DNA of 25,175 nucleotides, taken from NCBI GenBank assembly GCA_041686235.1, contig JAWLED010000041.1:1-25175 (forward strand), given 5' to 3'. The position numbers were made by a program, and so were the translations under genes. A model generated the notes under the pieces. It did not search any database. It was not told where the DNA came from and saw nothing but the letters and a program-made list of their open reading frames with translations. Positions 14,807 to 22,056 of this stretch are shown piece by piece. The first letter of the stretch is position 1; every line of letters begins with the position of its first letter. The DNA comes from JAAAOH01 sp041686235. GTDB lineage: Bacteria > Spirochaetota > Spirochaetia > DSM-27196 > PWMO01.

Positions 14807-15787
14807 ATGGCAGAAACCTGGCAACGGACGCTTGTTACGCTCACCGAGCGTGTTCTGACGAGACGCCGAAGACGCCGTATTCGCAAGCGAGAACGGCAAA
14901 AAAATAAGAATCAAATCCTCGATTGGATTGAGGCGTTCATCTGGGCGGCCTTTGTGGTTCTGCTTATCAACCAATACTTGCTGCAGGCCTATCAGATCCC
15001 GTCCGGCTCTATGATTCCCACCTTACGGCTCCAGGACCGGATTTTCGTCAACAAGATGATTTACGGACCGGAAATGCTTCCGGGCCTCGCAAAGCTCCCC
15101 GGGTTTGCCGAGCCGGAGCGAGCCGAGGTAGTTATATTCGAGAACCCGTCGTACATCTCCCGCGGACCGGGGTTCGACATCCTCCAGCGCGTGTTGTATA
15201 TGATCACTCTGTCGTTGGTGGATATCGACAGGGACGAACATGGACAACCCCGTGCTCATTTCTTGATCAAGCGCGCCGCCGGTGTAGAGGGGGACCGCTT
15301 CCGCCTCCACGAAGGAAAGGTCCAAATACGGCCCAAGGGGGAGAGCTCGTGGCTGAGTGAAGAGGCGTTTCAGCGACGTGCCGGCGTGGACTATCCGGTA
15401 CGCCGTATGGTGGATGAAGAGGATCAGGATTCGCTGAAAACCGCGGCGGAGGCGGTAGCCTACCGAGATCTCGGGATCCTCGTCTCCGACGAGCGGGCCG
15501 AGGCCGTCGATCGGTTACGTTCCCGCGAAGTGGTGGACGGGTACTACCTCGACGCACTGCGCGCCCACACGTTATACACCGCTGATCCCTCGAAGAGCCG
15601 GTACCGCTCGCGCAGCGGGATGCATCGGCTCGGATGGTACGTACCCGACGGCAGGATCTTTCCGCTTGGAGACAACCGGGATAATTCACGGGACGCGCGC
15701 TCATTTGGAGCGGTGCATGAGCGGGACGTGCTCGGACGAGCCATGTTTCGCTATTGGCCGCTCGACCGTTTGGGAGGGATTAACTAA
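14807..15787 (+). CDS. lepB: Signal peptidase I (catalytically intact)
   Basis: Signal peptidase I removes signal peptides from exported proteins at the outer face of the inner membrane. The 326-residue product starts with an Arg/Lys-rich cytoplasmic segment (19-35), has one membrane helix (about 39-60), and carries the nucleophile Ser68 in QIPSGSMIPTL and the general base Lys155 in FLIKRAAGVEGD. Box E, GDNRDNSRDARSFG, is near the C-terminus. An insertion of about 130 residues between the Lys box and box E makes it longer than many bacterial enzymes. I place the start at ATG 14807, 8 nt after a -10-like box; ATG 14780 is in frame but would lie in the promoter spacer. Neither has a clear ribosome site. 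It overlaps the next gene by 1 nt. Confidence 0.93.
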   Translation: MAETWQRTLVTLTERVLTRRRRRRIRKRERQKNKNQILDWIEAFIWAAFVVLLINQYLLQAYQIPSGSMIPTLRLQDRIFVNKMIYGPEMLPGLAKLPGFAEPERAEVVIFENPSYISRGPGFDILQRVLYMITLSLVDIDRDEHGQPRAHFLIKRAAGVEGDRFRLHEGKVQIRPKGESSWLSEEAFQRRAGVDYPVRRMVDEEDQDSLKTAAEAVAYRDLGILVSDERAEAVDRLRSREVVDGYYLDALRAHTLYTADPSKSRYRSRSGMHRLGWYVPDGRIFPLGDNRDNSRDARSFGAVHERDVLGRAMFRYWPLDRLGGIN

Positions 15788-16536
15788 TGTTTTGGTCTCG
15801 TCGGCCAAAATACCGTTTTTATCCCCAAGAGCGTACCACCGGCAGCCGAATTTTCTCCGTAGTGAAGCTCCTCATCTTGGTTTTTCTCGTGCATGAGATC
15901 GTGGCCACCTTCTTTCTCACGAGCTTTCGGGTCGACTCACAGGCTATGCAACCGGCGTTGGAGCCGGGAGATAATCTTCTTGTATCACCGCTCGCGTTTG
16001 GGGCATATCTGCCGCTGCTAAACACTCGTGGCCCGGCGTTGGGAGAACCCGAGCATGGGGATCTCGTCGTCATTCGCCCCCCATATAGCGCGGAACCGAA
16101 CCTGTTGCTTCGCCCGCTGAACTCCGTTGTCGAGTTCTTTACCGGTCGCCGGCGCGGCGTAACCGGCGACGACCGGCATCCCGATGTAATGCTACGCCGT
16201 GTCATAGCGGTGCCCGGTGACACCGTTCGCATGGAAGAGTCGATCTTTTACGTACGCACCGCCGAAGAAGACGGGTTTGTGAGCGAGTTCGAGGCCTCGC
16301 GGTTGCGCTATCCGCTGGCGCGCCAAGATAGCGGCGGGGATTGGCCGCAAGAGCTCCCCTTTGACGAAACGATGGAAGAGCGAACGCTCGGGGAGGACGA
16401 GTTCTTCCTCGCCGCCGATAATCGCAGCGAGGCAATCGACTCCCGCTACGGGGGCGCGGTGGCGCGGAGCCATTTGCGTTCTCGTGTGCTGCTTCGATAT
16501 CGTCCGTTTCGCCGCTTCGGTGTCCCGGGCCAATGA
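15787..16536 (+). CDS. Signal peptidase I paralogue lacking the catalytic Ser/Lys pair (predicted inactive)
   Basis: This 249-residue protein has the S26 signal peptidase layout: a membrane helix (about 25-45), then FRVDSQAMQPALEPGDNLLV (48-67), HGDLVVIRP, MLRRVIAVPGDTVRM (135-149) and a box E relic, LAADNRSEAIDSRYGG. The nucleophile position (SGSM in active enzymes) reads SQAM, giving Ala53. The general base position (IKR) reads LRR, giving Arg137. The Gly of the GDN motif is Ala. It should therefore not cleave peptides, yet the frame is intact and the fold signatures remain. GGAGG lies 9 nt before the ATG, which overlaps the lepB stop (TAATG), so the two are co-translated. S. aureus SpsA, an inactive paralogue beside active SpsB, is a known parallel. 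A chaperone, substrate-binding or regulatory role is inference. Confidence 0.88.
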   Translation: MFWSRRPKYRFYPQERTTGSRIFSVVKLLILVFLVHEIVATFFLTSFRVDSQAMQPALEPGDNLLVSPLAFGAYLPLLNTRGPALGEPEHGDLVVIRPPYSAEPNLLLRPLNSVVEFFTGRRRGVTGDDRHPDVMLRRVIAVPGDTVRMEESIFYVRTAEEDGFVSEFEASRLRYPLARQDSGGDWPQELPFDETMEERTLGEDEFFLAADNRSEAIDSRYGGAVARSHLRSRVLLRYRPFRRFGVPGQ

Positions 16537-16589
16537 GGCCCGACCCAATGAGGCCCGACCCACTGGGGCCCGGCCAATGAGGCCCGACC
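16531..16589 (+). repeat. Short tandem repeat at the lepB paralogue-hemW junction
   Basis: The unit CAATGAGGCCCGACC occurs exactly at 16531-16545, 16546-16560 and 16575-16589, with a diverged 14-nt copy at 16561-16574. The first copy contains the stop codon of the upstream gene, and the last contains the likely hemW start. Each exact copy contains ATGA, a start and stop overlap. The 14-nt copy shifts phase, so only the last ATG is in frame with hemW. Confidence 0.9.
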
Positions 16590-17782
16590 CACCGGATGTG
16601 GCGGCGTTCCAACCGCGCGAGCCGATTGGTCTCTACATTCACGTTCCGTTCTGTACCGCCAAGTGCGACTACTGCGGCTTTTTCTCGGTCCCCGCCCCGT
16701 CGAGGGAGACGGTTTCCGCCGTGTTGGAGGCAACCGTTCGCGACGCAGCGGAGATGCTCACGCGGCTGGGCCGCCCCCCTGTGCGGTCGGTCTATATCGG
16801 GGGCGGTTCCCCGTCGATTCTGACTCCGGGCGAGTTACTTCGGTTGGGAGAGGGCGTCGCGCGCTCGTGCGGGCAAACACAGTTCGAAGAGTGGACCGTA
16901 GAGGCGAACCCGGACACGATCACCGGTCCGTGGGTCGACGCCCTCTCAGATCTCCCCGTTACGCGGGTAAGTGTCGGCGTTCAGAGCTTTTCTCATTCCG
17001 TACGGTCCGAGATCGGCCGGAGAGGGGGACTGCCGAGCACGCACGCAGCTCTCGAGCTGCTGCGGAGCCGAGGGCGCCACGCGCTCGGGATAGATCTCTT
17101 GGCCGGATGCCCCGCGCAGAGCGCCGACCGACTCCTCGAGGACCTGGGCGCGGCGCTTTTCTACACACCGGAACACGTGAGCCTCTATCCACTCTCACTG
17201 GAGCCGGGAACACCGCTTGCCGAGCGGGTTCACGCCGGCCGGGCACGTCTCGCCTCCGATGGGGCGACGGTTTCGGCGGTGGAGCGGGCGCGCCGGATGC
17301 TCGCAGACGCCCACATCATGCGGTACGAGCTCTCCAACTACGCAAAACCGGGATATGAGTGCCGCCACAACGACACCTATTGGTGCCTCGAGCCCTATCT
17401 CGGCGTCGGGCCGGGGGCGGTGTCCACCTTGCCCGCCGGCGACGGGACCGCATTGCGTCTGGAAAGCTCGACCGACGTCGAGATGTTTCTGCGTGCCGAA
17501 GACGGGCTCGCGAGGCGGAAGAGCGAGACGGTGGAACGGCGCAGCTTCATACTCGAGCATTTTATGATGGGGCTCAGGCGCACTGCAGGAGTTCCCGCCT
17601 CTCGGATGGTCGAGCGTTTCGGCGCCGCCCCGCGTAGCTTCGCCCCCAAAGCGGTCGAGCGGTGGGAGGCGGCCGGCCTCCTCGAGGCGAACGGCGAGGA
17701 CCTCTCGATGACTGCCGGCGGAACGTGGTTTGTCGATACGTTTTTGAGGGAGATCGCCGCCGAGCTCAGCGGAGCCGGGTGA
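16577..17782 (+). CDS. hemW: HemW, radical SAM heme chaperone (formerly annotated coproporphyrinogen III oxidase-like)
   Basis: The 401-residue product has the radical SAM cluster motif in IHVPFCTAKCDYCGFF (Cys26, Cys30, Cys33), the YIGGGSPSIL segment, the EANPDT motif, VSVGVQSFS, SLYPLSLEPGTPL, and YELSNYAKPGYECRHNDTYW with YLGVGPGA, all characteristic of HemW. It lacks the extra N-terminal Cys of true HemN, and the motif spacing is Cx3Cx2C as in HemW. HemW binds heme and is thought to deliver it to acceptor proteins. The start is uncertain: ATG 16577, in the last tandem repeat unit, is the first in-frame Met after the upstream gene, and no ribosome site is visible. GTG 16598 is an alternative. 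An open frame back to 16361 overlaps the upstream gene heavily and is unlikely. Confidence 0.9.
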   Translation: MRPDPPDVAAFQPREPIGLYIHVPFCTAKCDYCGFFSVPAPSRETVSAVLEATVRDAAEMLTRLGRPPVRSVYIGGGSPSILTPGELLRLGEGVARSCGQTQFEEWTVEANPDTITGPWVDALSDLPVTRVSVGVQSFSHSVRSEIGRRGGLPSTHAALELLRSRGRHALGIDLLAGCPAQSADRLLEDLGAALFYTPEHVSLYPLSLEPGTPLAERVHAGRARLASDGATVSAVERARRMLADAHIMRYELSNYAKPGYECRHNDTYWCLEPYLGVGPGAVSTLPAGDGTALRLESSTDVEMFLRAEDGLARRKSETVERRSFILEHFMMGLRRTAGVPASRMVERFGAAPRSFAPKAVERWEAAGLLEANGEDLSMTAGGTWFVDTFLREIAAELSGAG

Positions 17783-17784
17783 GC

Positions 17785-17813
17785 TTGACTTGCTCAGGGC
17801 GCGGTGGTACCGT
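17785..17813 (+). promoter_or_regulatory. Candidate promoter for yebC-ruvC-ruvA
   Basis: TTGACT (17785-17790), a 17-nt spacer and TACCGT (17808-17813) lie between the hemW stop and the yebC ribosome site. The -35 matches five of six bases and the -10 three of six (TAnnnT). The expected start would leave a leader of about 26 nt carrying GAGGAG. Confidence 0.5.
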
Positions 17814-17845
17814 TACCGCACACTCGCAAAAATTGAGGAGCACGA

Positions 17846-18592
17846 ATGTCCGGTCACAGTAAATGGGCGACCATACGGCATAAAAAGGGTGCACAAGACG
17901 CAAAACGCGGAAAAATCTTCACGAAGCTCATAAAAGAAATCAGCGTCGCGGCGCGGATGGGCGGCGGAGATATAGAAACCAACCCTCGACTGCGGCAGGC
18001 GATTACCAAGGCAAAGTCGGAGAACATGCCGAAGGAAAACATCGAGCGTGCCATTAAGAAGGGTACGGGTGAGCTCGAAGGCGTTGACTACACCGAAATG
18101 ACCTACGAGGGCTACGGCCCGGGCGGGGTTGCGATCATGGTGGACACGCTAACCGACAACAAGAACCGAACCGCCGCGGATGTACGGAGTATCTTTTCGA
18201 AAAACGGCGGAAACTTGGGCGAAAACGGCTGCGTTTCGTTTATGTTCAGCCGCAAAGGCATAATCGCCTATCCCGCAGACACCTATAGCGAGGACGAAAT
18301 TCTCGAGCAGGCTCTCGAAGCCGGCGCGGAGGATGTGTCCACCGAGGGCGAGAGTATAGAAGTTACCTGCGCCCCCGACGAGCTCGAATCGGTACTGGCG
18401 GCCATGCAGGAGGCCGGCTTCGAGCACAGCTCGGCCTCGGTCTCCAAAGTTCCCGAGGCCAACGTATCGCTCGATCCCGAGCGCACGCGCAAAGCTCTCA
18501 AACTAATCGAGCTGCTCGATGATCACGATGATGTTCAGGAAGTGTCGACGAATCTGGACATCCCCGACGACATGGACCTTTCCGAGGAATGA
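17846..18592 (+). CDS. yebC: YebC/TACO1-family protein
   Basis: The 248-residue product opens with MSGHSKWATIRHKKGAQDAKRGKIF split across the usual family start, followed by KLIKEISVAARMGGGDIETNPRLRQAI, AKSENMPKENIERAIKKGTG and YEGYGPGGVAIMVDTLTDNKNRTAADVRSIFSKNGGNLG, all diagnostic. Members have been described both as DNA-binding regulators and, more recently, as ribosome-associated factors that relieve stalling at proline runs. Sequence alone does not decide between these. GAGGAG lies 5 nt before the ATG. The stop overlaps the ruvC start (ATGA), reproducing the common yebC-ruvC-ruvA-ruvB order of bacteria. Length is normal (about 240-250). Confidence 0.97.
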   Translation: MSGHSKWATIRHKKGAQDAKRGKIFTKLIKEISVAARMGGGDIETNPRLRQAITKAKSENMPKENIERAIKKGTGELEGVDYTEMTYEGYGPGGVAIMVDTLTDNKNRTAADVRSIFSKNGGNLGENGCVSFMFSRKGIIAYPADTYSEDEILEQALEAGAEDVSTEGESIEVTCAPDELESVLAAMQEAGFEHSSASVSKVPEANVSLDPERTRKALKLIELLDDHDDVQEVSTNLDIPDDMDLSEE

Positions 18593-19143
18593 ATCCGATT
18601 CTGGGGGTCGACCCAGGACTCGCCCACACCGGCTGGGGAGTGATCGACGCACAAGAGAATCGCTATCGCCTCGTTGACCACGGGGTGATCACTACGAGCT
18701 CCGCCGCGGCACCCGGTGCGCGGCTCGACAAGCTGTTTGAGGAAATCTCAGGTCTTGTCGAGCGCTACGGTCCCGGCGAGGCCGGCGTGGAGAATCTCTA
18801 CTTTGCTAAGAACACGAGCAGTGCCATTCCCGTTGCGCAGGCCCGGGGGGTGGTGCTGCTGGCCCTCGAGCGCGGAGGCGTACACGCGGCGGAGTACACG
18901 CCCCAGGCGATAAAGCTTGCGATAGTAGGACAAGGGAGGGCGGAGAAGACGCAGGTGCAGGAATTGCTTCGCGTACTGCTCGGCCTTCGCACCGTGCCGA
19001 CGCCCGACCACGCGGCCGACGCACTTGCCGCGGCGGTGTGCCACGTGCATAACCTGGGCTTTGCCGATCGGGCATATGGGGCCGGCGGGTCGCCGCCGAC
19101 CGGCGGGTCACCGCTAACGGGCGGGTCGCCGCCAAAGGGATAG
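18589..19143 (+). CDS. ruvC: Holliday junction resolvase RuvC with a repeat-bearing C-terminal tail
   Basis: RuvC cuts Holliday junctions bound by RuvAB. The RNase H-like core shows Asp8 in GVDPGLAHTGWG, Glu68 in GVENLYFAKN, and the acidic C-terminal site TPDHAADALA with His141 and Asp144. The His at the third position, where E. coli has Asp138, agrees with the Thermus thermophilus type (Asp-Glu-His-Asp, from memory), so the enzyme should be active. The core ends near residue 163; the remaining residues form a Gly/Ser/Pro tail of three hexapeptide repeats (GGSPPT type), making 184 residues in total against the usual 160-175. The ATG overlaps the yebC stop by 4 nt, indicating coupling. ruvA starts 3 nt after the stop. 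Confidence 0.96.
   Translation: MNPILGVDPGLAHTGWGVIDAQENRYRLVDHGVITTSSAAAPGARLDKLFEEISGLVERYGPGEAGVENLYFAKNTSSAIPVAQARGVVLLALERGGVHAAEYTPQAIKLAIVGQGRAEKTQVQELLRVLLGLRTVPTPDHAADALAAAVCHVHNLGFADRAYGAGGSPPTGGSPLTGGSPPKG
19084..19137 (+). repeat. Three 18-bp tandem repeats in the 3' end of ruvC
   Basis: Three in-phase units encode GGSPPT, GGSPLT and GGSPPK. Each begins GGCGGGTC and differs from the others by a few bases. They occupy the last 54 coding bases before the final Gly codon and stop. The ribosome site of ruvA lies partly in the end of the third unit (AAAGGGA), so unit number could alter the ruvC tail without moving ruvA. Confidence 0.85.
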
Positions 19144-19146
19144 ATC

Positions 19147-19728
19147 ATGCTAAACAGCCTGACGGGCCGAATTACGGCCACCGGACCGGACTATATCCGC
19201 CTCCAGACCGGCGGTATCGAGTGGCATCTGGAGGCCTCCGGGCGGAGCGTCCAACGGCTTGCCGGGGCTTCCGCGGATGTGCGCGTGCCGGTGTACCTCT
19301 ACCACCGCGAAGACGTCATGCGGATGTACGGGTTTGCCGATGAGCAGGAGCGAAGCGTATTTATGGAGCTCCTCAGTGTTTCCGGCATCGGACCTCGGCA
19401 AGCGCTGAAAATCCTCACCGGGGTCACCGCGCGGGAATTGCTCGAGCTCCTCGAGAGGGAGGACGTGCAGGGGCTGTCCGCGCTGCCGGGGCTGGGCAAG
19501 AAGACCGCCGAAAAGATGATTTTCACGCTCAAGGGTAAACTGGTCGAGACCGCCGAGGGCGGAGCCGAGCCGCTGTCGGACCTCGTTCGCGCGCTGACCG
19601 ACATGGGCTTCGATGACCGCTCGGCAACCGAAGCGGTACGTAGTGTGCTGGCGGAGGGCGATTTGCCGAGCGATGCGGCCACGAGGGAGTCCGAGGCTCT
19701 GCGCCGGGCCATCGTGCGGCTGAGCTAG
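19147..19728 (+). CDS. ruvA: Holliday junction DNA helicase subunit RuvA
   Basis: RuvA binds the four-way junction and recruits the RuvB motor. The 193-residue product has the N-terminal OB fold (MLNSLTGRITATGPDYIRLQTGGIEWHL), the loop VYLYHREDVMRMYGF, and two helix-hairpin-helix motifs in SVSGIGPRQALKIL and LPGLGKKTAEKMIF. A C-terminal three-helix domain beginning LVRALTDMGF contacts RuvB. Length is near the usual 190-205. It follows ruvC by 3 nt with AAGGGA upstream. A separate promoter-like element lies between ruvA and ruvB, so the two may be unequally expressed. Confidence 0.97.
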   Translation: MLNSLTGRITATGPDYIRLQTGGIEWHLEASGRSVQRLAGASADVRVPVYLYHREDVMRMYGFADEQERSVFMELLSVSGIGPRQALKILTGVTARELLELLEREDVQGLSALPGLGKKTAEKMIFTLKGKLVETAEGGAEPLSDLVRALTDMGFDDRSATEAVRSVLAEGDLPSDAATRESEALRRAIVRLS

Positions 19729-19755
19729 CTCCGTCACCGGCTTCCCGACGGCAGG

Positions 19756-19785
19756 TTCTCAGCGCACGGCGGTCCATGCTAATCT
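19756..19785 (+). promoter_or_regulatory. Candidate extended -10 promoter for ruvB-queA
   Basis: TTCTCA (19756-19761), an 18-nt spacer ending in TGC, and TAATCT (19780-19785) precede the ruvB ATG (19795) by 9 nt. No Shine-Dalgarno sequence is visible before that ATG, so a leaderless transcript is possible. The -35 matches four of six and the -10 four of six, with the TG extension. Confidence 0.45.
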
Positions 19786-19794
19786 ATTGTGCTC

Positions 19795-20823
19795 ATGGGT
19801 GATCCAAGCATCGTTCACGGAGAGTACTCCGACGACGACAGTATCGAGCCTCGTCTCCGTCCGCTGAGCCTGAAGGACTTTCAGGGACAGGATGCGGTAA
19901 AGGAGAACCTCGCGGTGTTCATCCGCGCAGCCCGTGAGCGCGACGACAGCCTCGACCACGTTTTTCTCAGTGGGCCGCCGGGACTGGGCAAGACGACGTT
20001 GGCCGGCATCATGGCACACGAGATGGGAGCCGAGTTCAAGGTGACCTCTGCGCCGGCGCTGGACAAGCCCAAAGATTTGGCCGGCATCTTGACGACGCTG
20101 TCGGAGGGCTCGGTGTTCTTCATAGATGAGGTTCACCGACTCAAGCCCGCCATGGAAGAGATGCTCTACATTGCCATGGAAGATTTCGAGCTCGATTGGA
20201 TCGTGGGACAGGGGCCGGCGGCGCGAACCATTCGCATCCCGATCCCGCCCTTTACGCTTGTCGGGGCAACGACGAAGCCGGGGCTGGTGGCCGGTCCCCT
20301 CCACAGCCGCTTCGGCATCACCGTTCGCCTCGATTTCTATACGCTCGAAGATATCGTTAAGATCGTGCGACGCTCAACAGCCATCCTCGGTATCGACGCA
20401 ACCGACGCGGCGCTCGAGCTCATAGCACGGTCTGCGCGCGGTACGCCGCGTGTGGCCAACCGTTTGCTGCGTCGCGTACGCGACTTCGCCCAGGTTCTCG
20501 GCGACGGAACGGTCGAAAAAGACATCGTCGCCGAAAGCATGAAGCGCCTCGAAATCGATTCCTATGGACTCGAGACCCATGATCGGCGCATCCTTGCCAC
20601 GATCATCGAGCACTACGATGGGGGACCTGTCGGCGCCGATACATTGGCCATCTCCATTGGAGAGGGCATAGATACGTTGGAAGATTTCTACGAGCCGTAT
20701 CTCATCCAACGCGGGTTTCTCAAGCGAACGCCCCGCGGACGGATGGTGACCCCTCTTGCACTCGACCATCTCGGCTACTCACCGGACGGAAGGAAACGTG
20801 AAGACCAAGGATTTCTCTTTTGA
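19795..20823 (+). CDS. ruvB: Holliday junction branch migration ATPase RuvB
   Basis: RuvB is the hexameric AAA+ motor that drives branch migration. The 342-residue product shows LRPLSLKDFQGQDAVKENL, Walker A in GPPGLGKTTLA (60-70), Walker B in VFFIDEVHRL (107-116), sensor 1 in LVGATTKPG, the SRFGITVRLDFY arginine-finger region, and the winged-helix C-terminal domain ending DFYEPYLIQRGFLKRTPRGR. Length matches the family. ATG 19795 is preferred; GTG 19789, two codons upstream, is also possible. Neither has a ribosome site, and a -10-like box lies 9 nt before the ATG. The 3' end overlaps queA by 26 bp. Confidence 0.97.
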   Translation: MGDPSIVHGEYSDDDSIEPRLRPLSLKDFQGQDAVKENLAVFIRAARERDDSLDHVFLSGPPGLGKTTLAGIMAHEMGAEFKVTSAPALDKPKDLAGILTTLSEGSVFFIDEVHRLKPAMEEMLYIAMEDFELDWIVGQGPAARTIRIPIPPFTLVGATTKPGLVAGPLHSRFGITVRLDFYTLEDIVKIVRRSTAILGIDATDAALELIARSARGTPRVANRLLRRVRDFAQVLGDGTVEKDIVAESMKRLEIDSYGLETHDRRILATIIEHYDGGPVGADTLAISIGEGIDTLEDFYEPYLIQRGFLKRTPRGRMVTPLALDHLGYSPDGRKREDQGFLF

Positions 20824-21402
20824 TCTGCCCCAAGAGCTCATTGCCCAAAGGCCGGCCGACCGGCGCGAAAACGCCCGCCTCTTTGTTCTCGACCGAGCGA
20901 ACGGTGCTCGCCACCACGATTATGTAGCCGCTCTTGCCGACTATCTCACCCCGGGAAGCTTGCTCGTGCTCAACGACGCGCGCGTGCGAAAGGCGCGCTT
21001 CGAAACCGTTCGCGTGGATACCGGCGGCGTGGCGGAGTTTCTCCTCGTGGAACAGCAAGACGACTATCGGTGGTGGGCCATAACCGACAAGGCCAAGCGG
21101 GCACGACGCGGAGTGGCGTTTCGCTTTCCCGAAGACCGGCATGCGCGCGTGGTCGGCGAAGAGCGCCAACGGCGGCTGCTCGAGTTCGACACGCCGGTAG
21201 ACGAGACCTACATCGAGCGGACGGGCCGCGTACCGCTTCCCCCCTACATTCGCCGAACTGCGGATAGCGAAGACGACGAGCGCTATCAGACGGTGTACGC
21301 CCGCACGATCGGCTCGGTCGCCGCGCCGACGGCGGGACTACACTTTAGCGAGGAGCTCTTTCAGCGGCTGGCCGATCGGGGTGTCGAGACAACGACGCTG
21401 AC
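20798..21402 (+). CDS. queA: tRNA preQ1 34 S-adenosylmethionine ribosyltransferase-isomerase QueA (3' part lost in assembly gap)
   Basis: QueA transfers and isomerises the ribose of SAM onto preQ1 in tRNA, giving epoxyqueuosine. About 201 of an expected 340-350 residues are present. Motifs are FDLPQELIAQRPADRRENARLFVLDR, LTPGSLLVLNDARV, GRVPLPPYIRR, ERYQTVYA and SVAAPTAGLHFSEELF, after which the Ns begin. The start is GTG 20798, within the end of ruvB, with GGAAGGA just upstream. The frame is intact up to the gap, so truncation is an assembly matter and not a sign of decay. From memory, the ruvA-ruvB-queA order also occurs in Borrelia. Confidence 0.95.
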
Positions 21403-21502
21403 NNNNNNNNNNNNNNNNNNNNNNNNNNNNNNNNNNNNNNNNNNNNNNNNNNNNNNNNNNNNNNNNNNNNNNNNNNNNNNNNNNNNNNNNNNNNNNNNNN
21501 NN
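21403..21502. other. Assembly gap (100 Ns)
   Basis: Exactly 100 N bases interrupt queA on the left and the minus-strand secreted-protein gene on the right. A run of 100 is a common placeholder for a gap of unknown size. The missing part of queA alone needs about 420-450 bp, so the true gap is probably larger than 100. Confidence 0.99.
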
Positions 21503-22056
21503 TCGAGGTGGCGTCCGATGATCGCCTCGTAATCCAATTCGCCGGTCTCGATGCGGTGGTTCTCATCCGACCACTTCTGAATCTCTTCGAGGTGGACCGT
21601 TCGCAGCTCCCACGCCTGTTCGGACCACTGCAACGCCTCATCCCAGTAGGCGAGGGCAGTCTCGAAAAGCGACTCGGCACGGTCCAAGCTGTTGAGATTG
21701 TCCTCTTTCCAGGGGGCGTTATAGAAGTACGCGACTTCCTTGTTGTACTTGCCGGCCCAGCGAATATGGAGCTCTACCAGCTTCAGATTCACGTGCATCA
21801 TGAACAGTCGCCGGTAGCGGGTCCAATCGGTCTTGTCTTCGATTTCGGCGAGCGCGTAGAGGGGGTTGGCAAAGTCCGCTTTCAGCGCCATCTGAAGCCA
21901 TTTTACGTTTTCGGCAATGCGCTCAGGGTACTGGTAGAACTGGACGTGATAGAGCTCGTAAAGCTGCTCCTTGTAGACAAGCCGGTAGGCCTCGGCATTG
22001 TGGGCGAAGAGTACAAACACAAGTGTGACGAGAACGGCAACACGTTTCACACTCAC
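21503..22056 (-). CDS. Secreted protein of unknown function (C-terminus lost in assembly gap)
   Basis: I do not recognise a named family. The visible 184 residues begin with a signal peptide, SVKRVAVLVTLVFVLFAHNAEA followed by YRLVYK (written in two parts), with probable cleavage after AEA at residue 23. The mature part is rich in Tyr, Trp, Leu and Glu, with amphipathic helices such as RIAENVKWLQMALKADF, LVELHIRWAGKY and DRAESLFETALAYWDEALQW, resembling helical repeats of the TPR sort. The likely start is GTG 22056, overlapping the tmk stop as GTGA; GTG 22050 is an alternative, and neither has a good ribosome site, which suggests coupling to tmk. The 3' end is in the gap. Confidence 0.8.

Noticed and set aside
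16361..16576. Upstream extension of hemW giving a 473-residue protein.
   Set aside because: It would overlap the signal peptidase paralogue by 176 bp, and the added residues (including NEARP repeats) are unlike HemW; the family N-terminus begins near residue 18 from ATG 16577.
18589..19143. RuvC His141 in place of the E. coli catalytic Asp as a sign of inactivation.
   Set aside because: An Asp-Glu-His-Asp set is, from memory, the normal arrangement in T. thermophilus RuvC, so activity is expected.
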